Below are positions 8,001 through 13,336 of a stretch of DNA of 13,832 bases, one piece after another. The stretch is from CAVQGZ01 sp964356295. GTDB taxonomy: Bacteria; Actinomycetota; Actinomycetes; Jiangellales; Jiangellaceae. The stretch spans positions 1 through 13,832 of the forward strand of contig CAYHHE010000079.1 of NCBI GenBank assembly GCA_964356295.1, in the 5' to 3' direction. The position numbers and the translations under genes were made by a program. The notes beneath the pieces were generated by a model. The model worked only from the letters and a program-made list of their open reading frames with translations, was not told the DNA's origin and did no database searches. Every line of letters starts with the position of its first letter. Position 1 is the stretch's first letter.

Positions 8001-10651
8001 GTGAGCGTGCGGGTTGCCCCGGTGTTGATGCGGGACTGGTCGGTGTCGGCGGCCAGGCCCGTGGCGGCGCGCCAGGTGATGGCCGACAGGGTGTCGCGCT
8101 CAGCGAACGGAGGCTGGTCGGGGCTGCCGGGGTCGGTGCAGACACCGACGCGGGAGCCGACACCGCCGGTGGCGCCGATGCTGCCGGGGACGACCTGCGC
8201 GCAGCGGATCCCCGGCGGCAGCACGTCCCACACCTGCCAGCCGCGCACCGAGGACGCGTTGCCGAGCGCCTCGTCCCCGCTGTTGCTGACGTCGACGCGG
8301 AAGGTGACGACGTCAGCCTCGCGCACGGTGGCGCCGTCCACGTTGGTGCCCGGGCTGCCCGGCGGTGTCGGGTCGAGCACCCGAGGCGCGCCCGTGCCGT
8401 TGTCCTGAATGCTCTGCACGCCCTTGCGCACGCTGACCACGGGTGCCGGGGCGATGCCGACCGGAGCCTCGTCGCGCAGCGAGACGGCCCTGCCTGCGGA
8501 GTCCTCCGCCCGCACCTTCATGAGGTTGCCGGTGAGGTCGACCGAGCCGGGGTCGGCGGCGCGGTTGACGATGGCCGCCAGTCGCACGGTGAGGACGGCG
8601 CCGGGCGGCACGAACAGACCCTCCCGCGCGCCGGTCGGGCTGCCGAGCACCCAGGTGGGGTTCTCGGCGCCGCTCGCCGCCGCGGTCTCGTTGAACTCCA
8701 CCGGGACGCCGGGGCTGCGCACGAGCAGGTACGAGCCGGGCTCGTAGTCGGTGCCGGCGGGGAGGAAGTCGGTGACCACGACGTTGCGGGAGCCGACGTT
8801 CGTCGGGAACTGGACGGTGAGCTCGAAGCAGATGCGGTCGCCCTGGCGGTACAGGAAGCGGGGGTCGCCTGAGGTCGCGTTCTCGAACGGGCCGGTGTCG
8901 CACGTCGTGGGGACCACGCGCGGCTTGACCGTCTTGTCGATGACGAGGCCTCCGCTGGTCAGCGTGGTCTCGGAGTCGTCCGTGACGGTCACGGGCCCCA
9001 CCTCGCCGGTGCCCGGCGCGGGCACGACGATCGGCGAGGTCGTGCCCGTGAGCGACGCGCGGTTGGTGAACGAGTCGCCGGCGACGGTGGGGAAGCCTCC
9101 CAATGTCCCTCCGGTGTACACGGTGCGCATCCGGGCGCGGTAGCTGATGGTGGCCGTCCCGTCGGCCGCCACCGACACGCCGCTGAAGCGGACGGTGAAG
9201 GTCCCGTCGGCGTTCTGGGTGACCTGGTCGAAGGATGCGCCGGTGGGGTCGCTGCCGGCGACGGGCGCGCAGTCCGGCGGGCTGCCATTGACGTAGTTGG
9301 CGGTGCTCGACAGCGGGCACACCCCGTTCGGCAGCGTGTCGGTGACGACGACTCCCGAAGCGGTGACGTACTCGCTCGCGCGCAGCTTCAGCGTGTACGT
9401 GGCGATCTGGCCGGCGAAGAACGACGCGGGCGACACCTGCTTGGTCATCGCCAGGTCCTCCACCGAGCGCGAGAGCCGTTCGGTGTCGCTCACCTGCGGG
9501 TTGGTCCCGGGCGCGAGGGGGCCGGTGTAGGTACCGCTGACCGCAGCGACGTTGGTAAGGCTCGTCTCGCTCGACCCCTCTCGCGTGCTGGCGCCCCGGT
9601 TGTTGTCGAGGTTCGCGGCCTGCTGGCCGCTCTGCGGCGTGGGTGTGCCCGTCGGGAAACCCAGCGTGTTGGCGCGCAGCGGGATGCCGGCCGCGTACCG
9701 CAGCGTGACGTCGGCGAGGGGGGGCAGCGTGCCGAGGTTCCACGTGACCTGCGTGTAGACGCCGGCCAGACCGGGAGGGACGCCCGGCCCGGTGGGGTTC
9801 ACAACGGTGGTCACCGTGGCCGGGGTCTGGCAGCCGGGTGGCGCCGGGGTGGCGGTGAGCCGTGGTGCCGTCGGGTACTCGACGCCGGAGACGTTGGGCG
9901 CCGGAGAGCCGGCGGGGGTGTTGTCGACGCCGCCGCAGCCGAGGAACTCCAGCCCGGCGGGCAGGTAGTCGGTGAGCACCGTGCCGTTGGTGCCGCCGCC
10001 GGGCGCCGTGCGCACCCGCAGCGTGTAGACGGTCGTGTTGGAGTGCACGCCCCGAAACAGCTCGCCCTCGGGGCTGGGTTCGCTCTTGGTCACCTGCAGG
10101 GCGGTGACGCGCGTCGTCGTCGGCGTTGCCTCGCCGGCGACGGTCGTTGGGGTCAGGACCGGACGCCCCTGCGCGTCGAACCGGGGGACCTGCCGCGGGT
10201 TGGTGGAGCCGTACCCCCCCGCCGCGTTCGTCATCGTCGAGCCCGCGGGGTACCAGGCGGGGTCGATCGGCTCGGCCCGGAACGTGAGCGAGAACGTGCT
10301 GGCGCGTTGCAGGTCGCCGATGTTGACCCAGAGCAGGGTCTGCTGCGGACGTGTCACGCCCGGGGAGACCTCGACCTGCGCCGTGACGATGCGGGGCTCG
10401 CCCACCCCGGCGGGGCTCGCCGACCCGGGGACGTATCTCACCCCGACCGGCAGGACGTCCCGGAAGGAGCCGTTGAACACCGGGTTGACGTTGGAGGCCG
10501 GTGCGGACGCCGTCAGCGTGAACGTCAGCGGCTCGCCGACGAGCACCTCGCTGGGTGCGCTCTTGGTCACCGTGACCGTGTCGGCGGCAGCGGCGGGCAG
10601 GGCCTGCGGAACGACGACGAGCAGCGGCACCAGCAGCACGAGGCCGATCAC
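2042..10651 (-). CDS. Giant LPXTG-type cell-wall surface protein with 18 DUF11/TIGR01451-like modules
   Basis: The protein has 2869 residues from the GTG at 10651. Residues 1-23 form a hydrophobic export signal ending ALPAAAA, with likely cleavage before Asp24. Then follow 18 Ig-like modules of the DUF11 / conserved repeat (TIGR01451) type. Each opens with a xxxTKxxP-like strand, has a D-x-L-P turn (for example TDVLP) and closes with N-x-A-x-V. Modules 1-10 (about 24-1725) are long and irregular; modules 11-18 (about 1730-2825) are regular at about 140 residues, each with a W-x-C...C pair (Y-x-C in module 11). After a GGGG linker come LPGTG (2838-2842), a hydrophobic helix and a SARRG tail, a complete sortase sorting signal. 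The inferred role is a long wall-anchored stalk or adhesin; no ligand-binding or enzymatic domain is recognised. No sortase gene is in the window. The signal peptide lacks a positive n-region from this start, and an extension to 10726 would supply it. Dense antisense and shifted ORFs across it are codon-bias shadows. Confidence 0.9.
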   Translation of the reverse strand: MIGLVLLVPLLVVVPQALPAAAADTVTVTKSAPSEVLVGEPLTFTLTASAPASNVNPVFNGSFRDVLPVGVRYVPGSASPAGVGEPRIVTAQVEVSPGVTRPQQTLLWVNIGDLQRASTFSLTFRAEPIDPAWYPAGSTMTNAAGGYGSTNPRQVPRFDAQGRPVLTPTTVAGEATPTTTRVTALQVTKSEPSPEGELFRGVHSNTTVYTLRVRTAPGGGTNGTVLTDYLPAGLEFLGCGGVDNTPAGSPAPNVSGVEYPTAPRLTATPAPPGCQTPATVTTVVNPTGPGVPPGLAGVYTQVTWNLGTLPPLADVTLRYAAGIPLRANTLGFPTGTPTPQSGQQAANLDNNRGASTREGSSETSLTNVAAVSGTYTGPLAPGTNPQVSDTERLSRSVEDLAMTKQVSPASFFAGQIATYTLKLRASEYVTASGVVVTDTLPNGVCPLSSTANYVNGSPPDCAPVAGSDPTGASFDQVTQNADGTFTVRFSGVSVAADGTATISYRARMRTVYTGGTLGGFPTVAGDSFTNRASLTGTTSPIVVPAPGTGEVGPVTVTDDSETTLTSGGLVIDKTVKPRVVPTTCDTGPFENATSGDPRFLYRQGDRICFELTVQFPTNVGSRNVVVTDFLPAGTDYEPGSYLLVRSPGVPVEFNETAAASGAENPTWVLGSPTGAREGLFVPPGAVLTVRLAAIVNRAADPGSVDLTGNLMKVRAEDSAGRAVSLRDEAPVGIAPAPVVSVRKGVQSIQDNGTGAPRVLDPTPPGSPGTNVDGATVREADVVTFRVDVSNSGDEALGNASSVRGWQVWDVLPPGIRCAQVVPGSIGATGGVGSRVGVCTDPGSPDQPPFAERDTLSAITWRAATGLAADTDQSRINTGATRTLTYAVRVPSPVSVGTRLVDTASVRSFDVFTNEQGDVTTYFPAQNVDTTVLATDYNAPAASDPSNVVVPDTAITKRAVASSLTEPNNAGVLPGSPVPPAPQTQATNGETVTYRIGVTIPARTTVFNGVLNDPLPPDLQFVSASAAFSPTGVTGATAPLPPGFQLDSATGRVTFPTTWTNATGTPQLVEVTLVARMRPTASAHNDVKTNTSTFDRSTAATGGTALPQLTAAGTAQLVIPDPRITKSNQSTPPVAAGTPVTYQVRVTNTGGRPPAHDAIVVDCLPSGMVFVSATPLTGTVTTSAGTGGDGCASGSTRIEWRLGVPVPGGPGFTLPYTARVGSVPVGGVTYRNTATLTASTLPNGVNDRTVERVISRSASSNVGVGVATITKDVTPTSLTFGDRATFVVVATLPREIAFYDAAVIDELPAGFDPASVVTQSITCTRPDGQACVSGPFAPLAPAPAPGPGDARRIGWSLGDSLVGPADETVRITYTALLSSATAPATVDRGDTLSNKVRVGWNITDGRVPANAGASFDRFSTEARASVAVAEPLVAVTKTVDDTTPGPGDALTYRVTVANQAAENASPAFDLTVVDRLPSGVVVTSIGSGGALAGSDAALGGGSITWRLPGPVAPGASTTLEYTARLADSPRIDADPLPNTVTVEDYATAPPGTAGRRTYPTRDPRATAQVTPQFPRLEVRKSTPAGPLASIDERFTWQIVVTNTGTAPTGSLTVTDTLPPNWQFVPGSLAFSVAGAPAAIGDPEVRTVNVAGSFTQTLTATGPIQLAPGAVAVGRFLAVPRDLVSGSVVRNPGVGTSVPHTNRVTTTATDAAGFPGNQAGPYTAGPATADARIASADLSVTKTPSGEVVAGQQISWTITVRNDGPDDALRSVSVLDRLPIDPADPAPDPVFVSATGDGYTCSLTGADLLCTRAMTTADGAERPLPPSTSETIIVILAIPSDVPAGTVYTNRARVAGSTYDPDLTNNQTTAEVTVSAIADLEVVKRLSGSAVAGTIATYTLNVRNNGPSTARADVQVVDTLPPGATFRGFTGDGWDCAVDPADAERVVCVLDGDLPALTPAPQVALRVEIASGQTADVVNTAEVSSTVTPDPVSANDTSTVTTPVQTVADLVLEKESVQPPPFTAGEPAAVYRFRVLNAGPSDAGSLTLTDLLPAGLTFVGVTDPADGWACTAAPGDQGRDLVICDRPGGLVDEAETSVSITVAIDEGLGVGLPSGQLLEILNVAEVTSPTVDPVPQNNRDDDLTTSPREADLALTKTHVPEPVVAGGSLTFTLGLRNDGLSTAARPVVVRDRLPEAFAFAGFGGTTGWECSHDRSAVGGLVTCVLGDPGRPGDLVVGAAPAIDVEVLVLASAGPAQVLNQATADSLTPDPELANNLAQDVVTIEDGADIGISKATTGQGPVPAGETTQFTLAVGNDGPSDADSVSVADVLPAGLLVAGVDAAAPWECTGLGTGTLDCRHTVPLPPGEAAPILVTARVAPDVPDGTTLTNSARVSTSTSQGPNERPDQSTSTLQVIARSDLQVRKTLQPPDSACTDACAGETVAFTLAVTNAGPSTAVPSVRVLDTLPPGVTYVDDSDPLDAWQCTPGPVSDARQDVACVLVDPATGRPAALAPQDPAVPSAGVAPPLTLRAAIDPAPPPGTLTNTTLVTSPTTDPVPGNNESAADVQVQPLVDLGISKSHTGPVRIGDALTFTLEVTSAGPSLAEAVRIQDVLPVGLSDPVVQPLDDAPWTCQVATPDAAGTPLDCLLGTTLAPGATAALTVTVLVGPQAFPSVSNTADVTTDTPESTDPDELPDSATDVVDVPPQVDLAITKTHEGGFTVGRPGQFVLTVGNSGPTLDPGPVTVTDVLPAVLRPTAAAGDGWACQVQDARVTCTDEDGLAVGETSRIVVTVDVLPEAVPAATNEATVSSDAEDLQPDNNAAQDTVDVSSAPDQGGGGLLPGTGATVLGMLAIACLLVLGGLGLLRSARRG
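2045..2143 (-). other. Sortase cell-wall sorting signal of the giant protein
   Basis: The last 33 codons read LLPGTG, then a run of about 20 hydrophobic residues (GMLAIACLLVLGGLGLL), then RSARRG. This is the tripartite LPXTG-motif / hydrophobic / positive-tail signal used by class A or housekeeping sortases. LPGTG occupies 2126-2140. The family rule predicts cleavage between Thr and Gly and attachment to peptidoglycan. Confidence 0.85.
2180..5475 (-). repeat. Regular array of eight DUF11-type modules (modules 11-18)
   Basis: Eight diverged protein repeats of about 140 residues occupy the C-terminal part of the giant protein. Each has the order (A/V)DL-x-(V/I)-x-K, a middle strand ending N-x-GPS or a close variant, D-x-LP, an aromatic-x-C ... 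C pair, and N-x-(A/T)-x-V followed by a DPD-like linker. For module 18 the landmarks are Lys2711, Asp2745 and Asn2802. The modules are diverged at the sequence level, so this is an old duplication array. The ten modules upstream (about 5475-10580) share the same landmarks but vary in length. Confidence 0.85.
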
Positions 10652-10732
10652 CGCTGCCAGGCGTTGAAGACGCCCACTCGAGCATGCGCCAGCAGGTCGG
10701 TGGGCCGTGATCGTGACTGAGGTGATGGGCGT

Positions 10733-10740
10733 TCCCTCCC
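10733..10740 (-). promoter_or_regulatory. Strong ribosome binding site 75 bp upstream of the GTG start, facing an ATC codon
   Basis: On the minus strand GGGAGGGA (10740-10733) is followed six bases later by ATC (10726-10724). From this ATC the giant gene frame is open for 25 codons to the GTG at 10651. It encodes three arginines ahead of the hydrophobic signal sequence (the run ends SSGRLQRLAA). No ATG, GTG or TTG occurs in this interval in frame, and no comparable ribosome site precedes the GTG itself. True initiation may therefore be at the ATC, or the ATC may be a mutated or misread ATG. Confidence 0.5.
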
Positions 10741-10755
10741 TCGCGGCGACCGCAC

Positions 10756-10787
10756 TCCGGCCCGTCCGGTCTTCTCCGGCCCGTCCG
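10756..10787 (-). repeat. Two 13-bp direct repeats in the leader of the giant gene
   Basis: TCCGGCCCGTCCG (plus strand) occurs at 10756-10768 and again, identical, at 10775-10787, a 19-bp period. The pair lies between the candidate promoter and the ribosome site of the giant gene. Tandem sites about two helical turns apart could be a regulator binding site or part of an mRNA structure. In high-GC DNA chance is also possible. Confidence 0.4.
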
Positions 10788-10801
10788 AGCCTCGGGCGCT
10801 G

Positions 10802-10831
10802 ACGCTACCGACACCTCTACTCCCGTGGCAG
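10802..10831 (-). promoter_or_regulatory. Candidate promoter of the giant surface-protein gene
   Basis: The minus strand shows CTGCCA (10831-10826), an 18-base gap, and TAGCGT (10807-10802). This gives a 4/6 match to the -35 consensus and a TAnnnT -10 box. It would start transcripts near 10795 and leave a leader of about 70 bases to the ATC/ribosome site. The match is modest and was chosen by eye. Confidence 0.25.
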
Positions 10832-11503
10832 CCCAGGTTGCTGCGAGAACGATCAGCCGTTAACCGGTGGCCAGATGGCGTTCCCGTCCAGGTCGTCGAG
10901 CGCAGCGCATCGGCACACCCCATGCTCGCTCTTGCACGTGGTCACCTTGGTCAAGGCGACCCGCATGATCGTCCCCACCCGCACTCCGCCGTGATCGGGC
11001 TGTTCGAACTGCCCCACCGACTGGACTGCAAGAAGGGCAGCATCACTCGGCGGCCCCGCGGCTTCGTGGGGCTGATCCACTATCAAAGCTCACCGCCTAC
11101 CCTCGATGGCGACAGATCCGCGACGCCGTCGCCTCGCGGAGCCAGGCGTCCTCAGGGGGTACGAGGACGGGATCGCCCGTCCTCGGGCATCGCCTGAGCT
11201 GGCATGCCTTCGACGGCCCGTGGACGTGCGTGGAGCGGCGAGATCGCGAGCCGCTGGAGATCGACGAACTCCGACGAGTGCAGGGCCATGCGCGGACGGC
11301 TAGCGGCAGTGGCACCCCCGTGACATCAGCCGATCGAGATGACTCCGACGCCTGGACCTCACCTTGCGCCCCCCTTGCTGCTGGTCGCTGCGCACGAGGT
11401 GGCCGATCACTCCCGAGGTGCCCTGGCGCACGAGCTGGCCGTGTCTTTGGATCGCGATGCGCTACAGCGCTCACGTTCGATGATCGGGATGCGCCAATCA
11501 GGC
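10832..11503. other. Gene-poor stretch, no supportable coding region
   Basis: About 670 bp between the giant gene promoter and the decayed region. Open frames of 65-136 codons exist on both strands, but they overlap one another and none resembles a family I know. They lack ribosome sites and have rare codons and runs of Arg/Ser/Pro typical of shadow frames. One minus-strand frame (10853-11086, 77 codons) has a Cys-x-Cys motif (GVCRCAALDDLDGNAIWP) and might be the tail of a lost gene. I see no RNA gene or hairpin terminator here. Confidence 0.5.
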
Positions 11504-11670
11504 TCACATTCCGAGCGGGTCGGGCCGTTCCAGTCGGGTGCCGTCAGCGAGCTCGAACTGCATCAGGTGCGCGGTCCGACCGGGCGAACGCGTCATCGAT
11601 CGCTTCGGCGAGCTGGCCGAAGGTTTGGCTGCGGGGGGTCGACGGCGTGGCGTGTGACGTGGATGGTCAT
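11504..11670 (-). pseudogene. Remnant resembling pRiA4b ORF-3 / IS1096-passenger (PF07929-like) protein
   Basis: Read across two frames, the minus strand gives MTIHVTRHAVDP, then TFGQLAEAIDDAFARSDR, then HLMQFELADGTRLERPDP, then a stop at 11504. The order of (T)F-x-x-L-x-x-A-I-x-x-A-F-x-x-x-D-x-x-HL-x-x-F-x-L-x-DG is that of the plasmid pRiA4b ORF-3-like family, often carried as a passenger of transposons. The frames change near 11640 and again at the R/H junction near 11585. The N-terminal part is therefore shortened and the product broken. The match is from memory of the motif, and a small domain like this could belong to a relative. Confidence 0.4.
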
Positions 11671-11842
11671 CGGCGGCATCAACAGCGACGACCTCCGCGA
11701 GGCCGCCTCGGCCTTCCTCGAGGGGCGAGCACCGCAATGGACCGGGCGATGACGACGACGTCGCCGCGATTCGAACGGCAGGATCTGCCACCGGGGGAAC
11801 TGATCGGGCAGATCCTGGACGGCTAGGCAGCGCGCCGACCCC

Positions 11843-11998
11843 ATGACATCGTCGCGATCGGGAACGACACCGCCCGGACCTGGATCGACCTCGCCCGGCG
11901 CGCTCTCCGGCGTGGCCGCGATCCTGAGCGGCCGTTCGCCTGCCGCGATCGTCCACACCTCCGGGTCGACCGGACGGCCGAAGAGGATCCGCCAATAG
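11843..11998 (+). pseudogene. Possible fragment of an adenylate-forming (AMP-binding) enzyme, cut by the IS end
   Basis: A 51-codon plus-strand frame contains SPAAIVHTSGSTGRPKRI (residues 32-49). This closely follows the P-loop signature of acyl-CoA synthetases and NRPS adenylation domains (x-AAIVYTSGSTG-x-PKG). The frame then stops at a TAG (11996-11998) that lies inside the left terminal repeat of the IS5-like element. This is what an insertion into such a gene would produce. Against it: no continuation is seen beyond the right IS end, the preceding 30 residues are low-complexity Ser/Pro/Gly, and the region has plausible-looking frames on the other strand. Treat it as a lead. Confidence 0.25.
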
Positions 11999-12000
11999 GT
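11983..12000 (+). repeat. Left terminal inverted repeat of the IS5-like element
   Basis: GAGGATCCGCCAATAGGT reads inward. It matches the right end read on the minus strand (GGGGGTCCGCCAGTAGGT) at 15 of 18 positions, with the core TCCGCCA-x-TAGGT. It sits just beyond the 3' end of the transposase remnant, as expected. Confidence 0.5.
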
Positions 12001-12003
12001 TCG

Positions 12004-12834
12004 TAGTCGTCGGCTTGGTCGGGTTGCCAGCGGTGGGTGGTCCAGGCGGTGCGGAGGAGCCGGCGGATGACGATGACGGCGTTGGCCAGGGCGATAAACG
12101 CGTCGATGACACGGGTGCGGCGTTCGGTGCAGACCAGTAGCTTGGCGAAGCCTCGGCTGTGCCAGGCGTTGGGGCGTTCGACGACCCTGCGGGCGCCGGC
12201 CTGCAGCGGGAAGCCCTTCTTGCTGATCACCGCGCGGCAGCCGAGCTCGTCGAGCAGGTCCCGGGTCGTGGTGGAGTCGTAGCCGGCGTCCAGATGCACC
12301 GTGATCTGCTCGGGCAGCCCGCCGCCGATCCCGTAGCCGGTGTCGAAGCGGGCCAGCGTCTGCAGGGTGGGCCGCAGCAGTGCGGGGAGTCGTGCCGGTT
12401 GGCCGGGACGACGACGCAGCCCAGCGGGACACCGGCCGCGTCGGTCAGCAGGGAGCGCTTGGTGCCCAGTTCGCCGCGGTCCCCCGGAGACTTCCCGGCT
12501 GCCTCACCTCCGCACGGTGCCTTGACCAGGCACCCGTCCACGGTCAGGTTGCCCAGGTCCAAGCCGACGATGCGCTCGTAGGCCTCCAGGCACAACTGCT
12601 CGAGCCACACGAAGACACCCGCGGCGATCCACTCATCGCGCCGGCACCGCAGCGTGCTCGCCGAGCACGTCGCGTCGGCGATCCGCTCGCAGGCCGCACC
12701 GAGCACCAAGACCTGGATCAACGTGTCGACCACGACCCGATCCGGGATCCGCGGGGAGATGACACCCCAGCGGGTGGGTCACCTCACGTTCGGGGGAGTA
12801 GCGCGGCGACCTGGCTCCACAGCGGATCGATGAC
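12004..12834 (-). pseudogene. IS5-family DDE transposase, broken by several frameshifts
   Basis: Fragments in order on the minus strand: VIDPLWSQVAALLPR (from 12834), EVTHPLGCH (new frame), RIPDRVVVDTLIQVLVLGAA through VDGCLVKAPCGGEAAGKSPG and KRSLLTDAAGVPLG to ANRHDSP (third frame), then LLRPTLQTLARFDTGYG, VHLDAGYDSTTTRDLLDELG, ERPNAWHSRGFAKLL, CTERRTRVIDAF and AWTTHRW. These are characteristic IS5-group blocks. The first catalytic Asp is in TVDGC, the second in HLDAGYD, and the Glu in CTERR. Frame changes occur near 12790, 12756 and 12382, possibly with another near 12027. One shift could be programmed, as in some IS5 subgroups, but three cannot, so I call it dead. An ORF from the GTG at 12733 covers only the middle. 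Confidence 0.8.
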
Positions 12835-12934
12835 AGAAGATGGCGGCGCAGGCAAGCACCTCGGGGAAGATGGCTGGCTTCGACGCCCGCGATCGACCAG
12901 GGCTTGTGCCTGCACCTGCTCACCGACACGCGCT

Positions 12935-12952
12935 ACCTACTGGCGGACCCCC
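12935..12952 (-). repeat. Right terminal inverted repeat of the IS5-like element
   Basis: On the plus strand this reads ACCTACTGGCGGACCCCC, the imperfect inverse of the left end (15 of 18). It lies about 100 bp upstream of the first recognisable transposase codons. The exact outer boundary could shift by one or two bases, since the G-run makes the alignment ambiguous. Confidence 0.5.
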
Positions 12953-12960
12953 TCAGTCGG

Positions 12961-12998
12961 CGGCACAGGGGGCGTTCGACGCAATGCCCGGTGCGCGG
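12961..12998 (+). repeat. Left copy of an imperfect direct repeat flanking mazEF
   Basis: The sequence CGGCACAGG...TCGACGCAATGCCCGGTGCGCGG recurs at 13648-13688 as CGGCATAGG...TCGACGCCATGCCCTGTGCGCGG. With a 3-base gap, about 32 of 38 positions agree, including TCGACGC, ATGCCC and GTGCGCGG blocks. The copies bracket the toxin-antitoxin operon, with 38 bp and 75 bp between repeat and gene ends. They could be remnants of an insertion boundary or a dispersed genomic repeat. Confidence 0.55.
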
Positions 12999-13036
12999 CA
13001 ACTGAGTGCGTTGACATCCGATTCCGGGTGAGTGCC

Positions 13037-13336
13037 TCACCACAGGTCGAACGCGGTCCGGATCGCCTCGCTGAGCGCCGGTTCCTGGTCGGCCAAGAGG
13101 AAGCCGAGTTGGCGCCCGAGCGCATCGACGGGCACCGTGACGATGTTGTCGCAACTGATCACGCTGTCGTGGTCGAGCCCGTTGACCGGACCGACCGGCA
13201 CCTCGGTCGACAGACCGCGCACGGTGGTGGTGATCGGCGCGACAGTCACGCGGTTCAGGTGCGGGCGGACAGTCTGGCGGGTCAGGACCAGGACAGGCCG
13301 GGACTTGTCGAGGTGGGCGACGTGGATGGGGCGCAT
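13037..13336 (-). CDS. mazF: MazF/PemK-family endoribonuclease toxin
   Basis: This 99-residue protein carries the MazF/PemK core: SRPVLVLTRQ (12-21), RVTVAPITTTVRGLSTEVPV (29-48), and SVISCDNIVTVPVDALGRQLG (58-78), with the conserved D-N-I-x-T-V-P strand, followed by a C-terminal helix (EPALSEAIRTAFDL). Family members are sequence-specific mRNA or rRNA interferases, neutralised by direct binding of the cognate antitoxin. The usual N-terminal G-D/E-V/I-W strand is replaced by MRPIHVAHLD, so the loop before the RPVLV strand is short; the protein still spans the family's normal length of about 100-110. Its ATG shares its A with the TGA of the upstream antitoxin (13336). This overlap implies translational coupling and fixes the start. 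Which RNA it cuts cannot be told from sequence. Confidence 0.87.
   Translation of the reverse strand: MRPIHVAHLDKSRPVLVLTRQTVRPHLNRVTVAPITTTVRGLSTEVPVGPVNGLDHDSVISCDNIVTVPVDALGRQLGFLLADQEPALSEAIRTAFDLW

Larger units (their letters stand above)
11983..12952 (-). mobile_element. Defective IS5-family insertion sequence, about 970 bp
   Basis: The element is defined by a broken IS5-type transposase (minus strand) bracketed by imperfect inverted repeats at 11983-12000 and 12935-12952, which share about 15 of 18 bases. The size, about 0.97 kb, fits IS5-group elements with one transposase. Exact ends and the target duplication are uncertain: no clear 2-4 bp duplication is visible. With several frameshifts in the transposase the copy is dead in cis, though the ends could still respond to a related transposase elsewhere in the genome. 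Confidence 0.6.

Noticed and set aside
5558..8872. 1104-codon plus-strand frame inside the giant gene
   Set aside because: The antisense frame mirrors the repeated coding strand; its composition (Gly, Arg, Val, His, Asp runs) is that of an antisense shadow, and it has no ribosome site.
8313..10814. 833-codon minus-strand frame covering the start of the giant gene
   Set aside because: It is a shifted frame, Arg-rich with no hydrophobic signal; the real frame has a signal peptide and modules through the same interval.
10838..11197. 119-codon plus-strand frame after the giant gene promoter
   Set aside because: No ribosome site, no recognisable family, and overlapping frames on both strands look equally good.
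11842..12000. Protein-like translations of the same DNA on the other strand (RILFGRPVDPEVWTIAAG) and in a second plus frame (HDIVAIGNDTARTWIDLARR)
   Set aside because: Both look plausible by composition but have no start signal and match nothing I can name. They show how easily frames here look coding, and they lower confidence in the AMP-binding fragment.
12380..12384. Programmed -1 frameshift as an explanation for the transposase frame change
   Set aside because: No A/T-rich slippery heptamer is present, and at least two other frame changes in the same gene point to decay.
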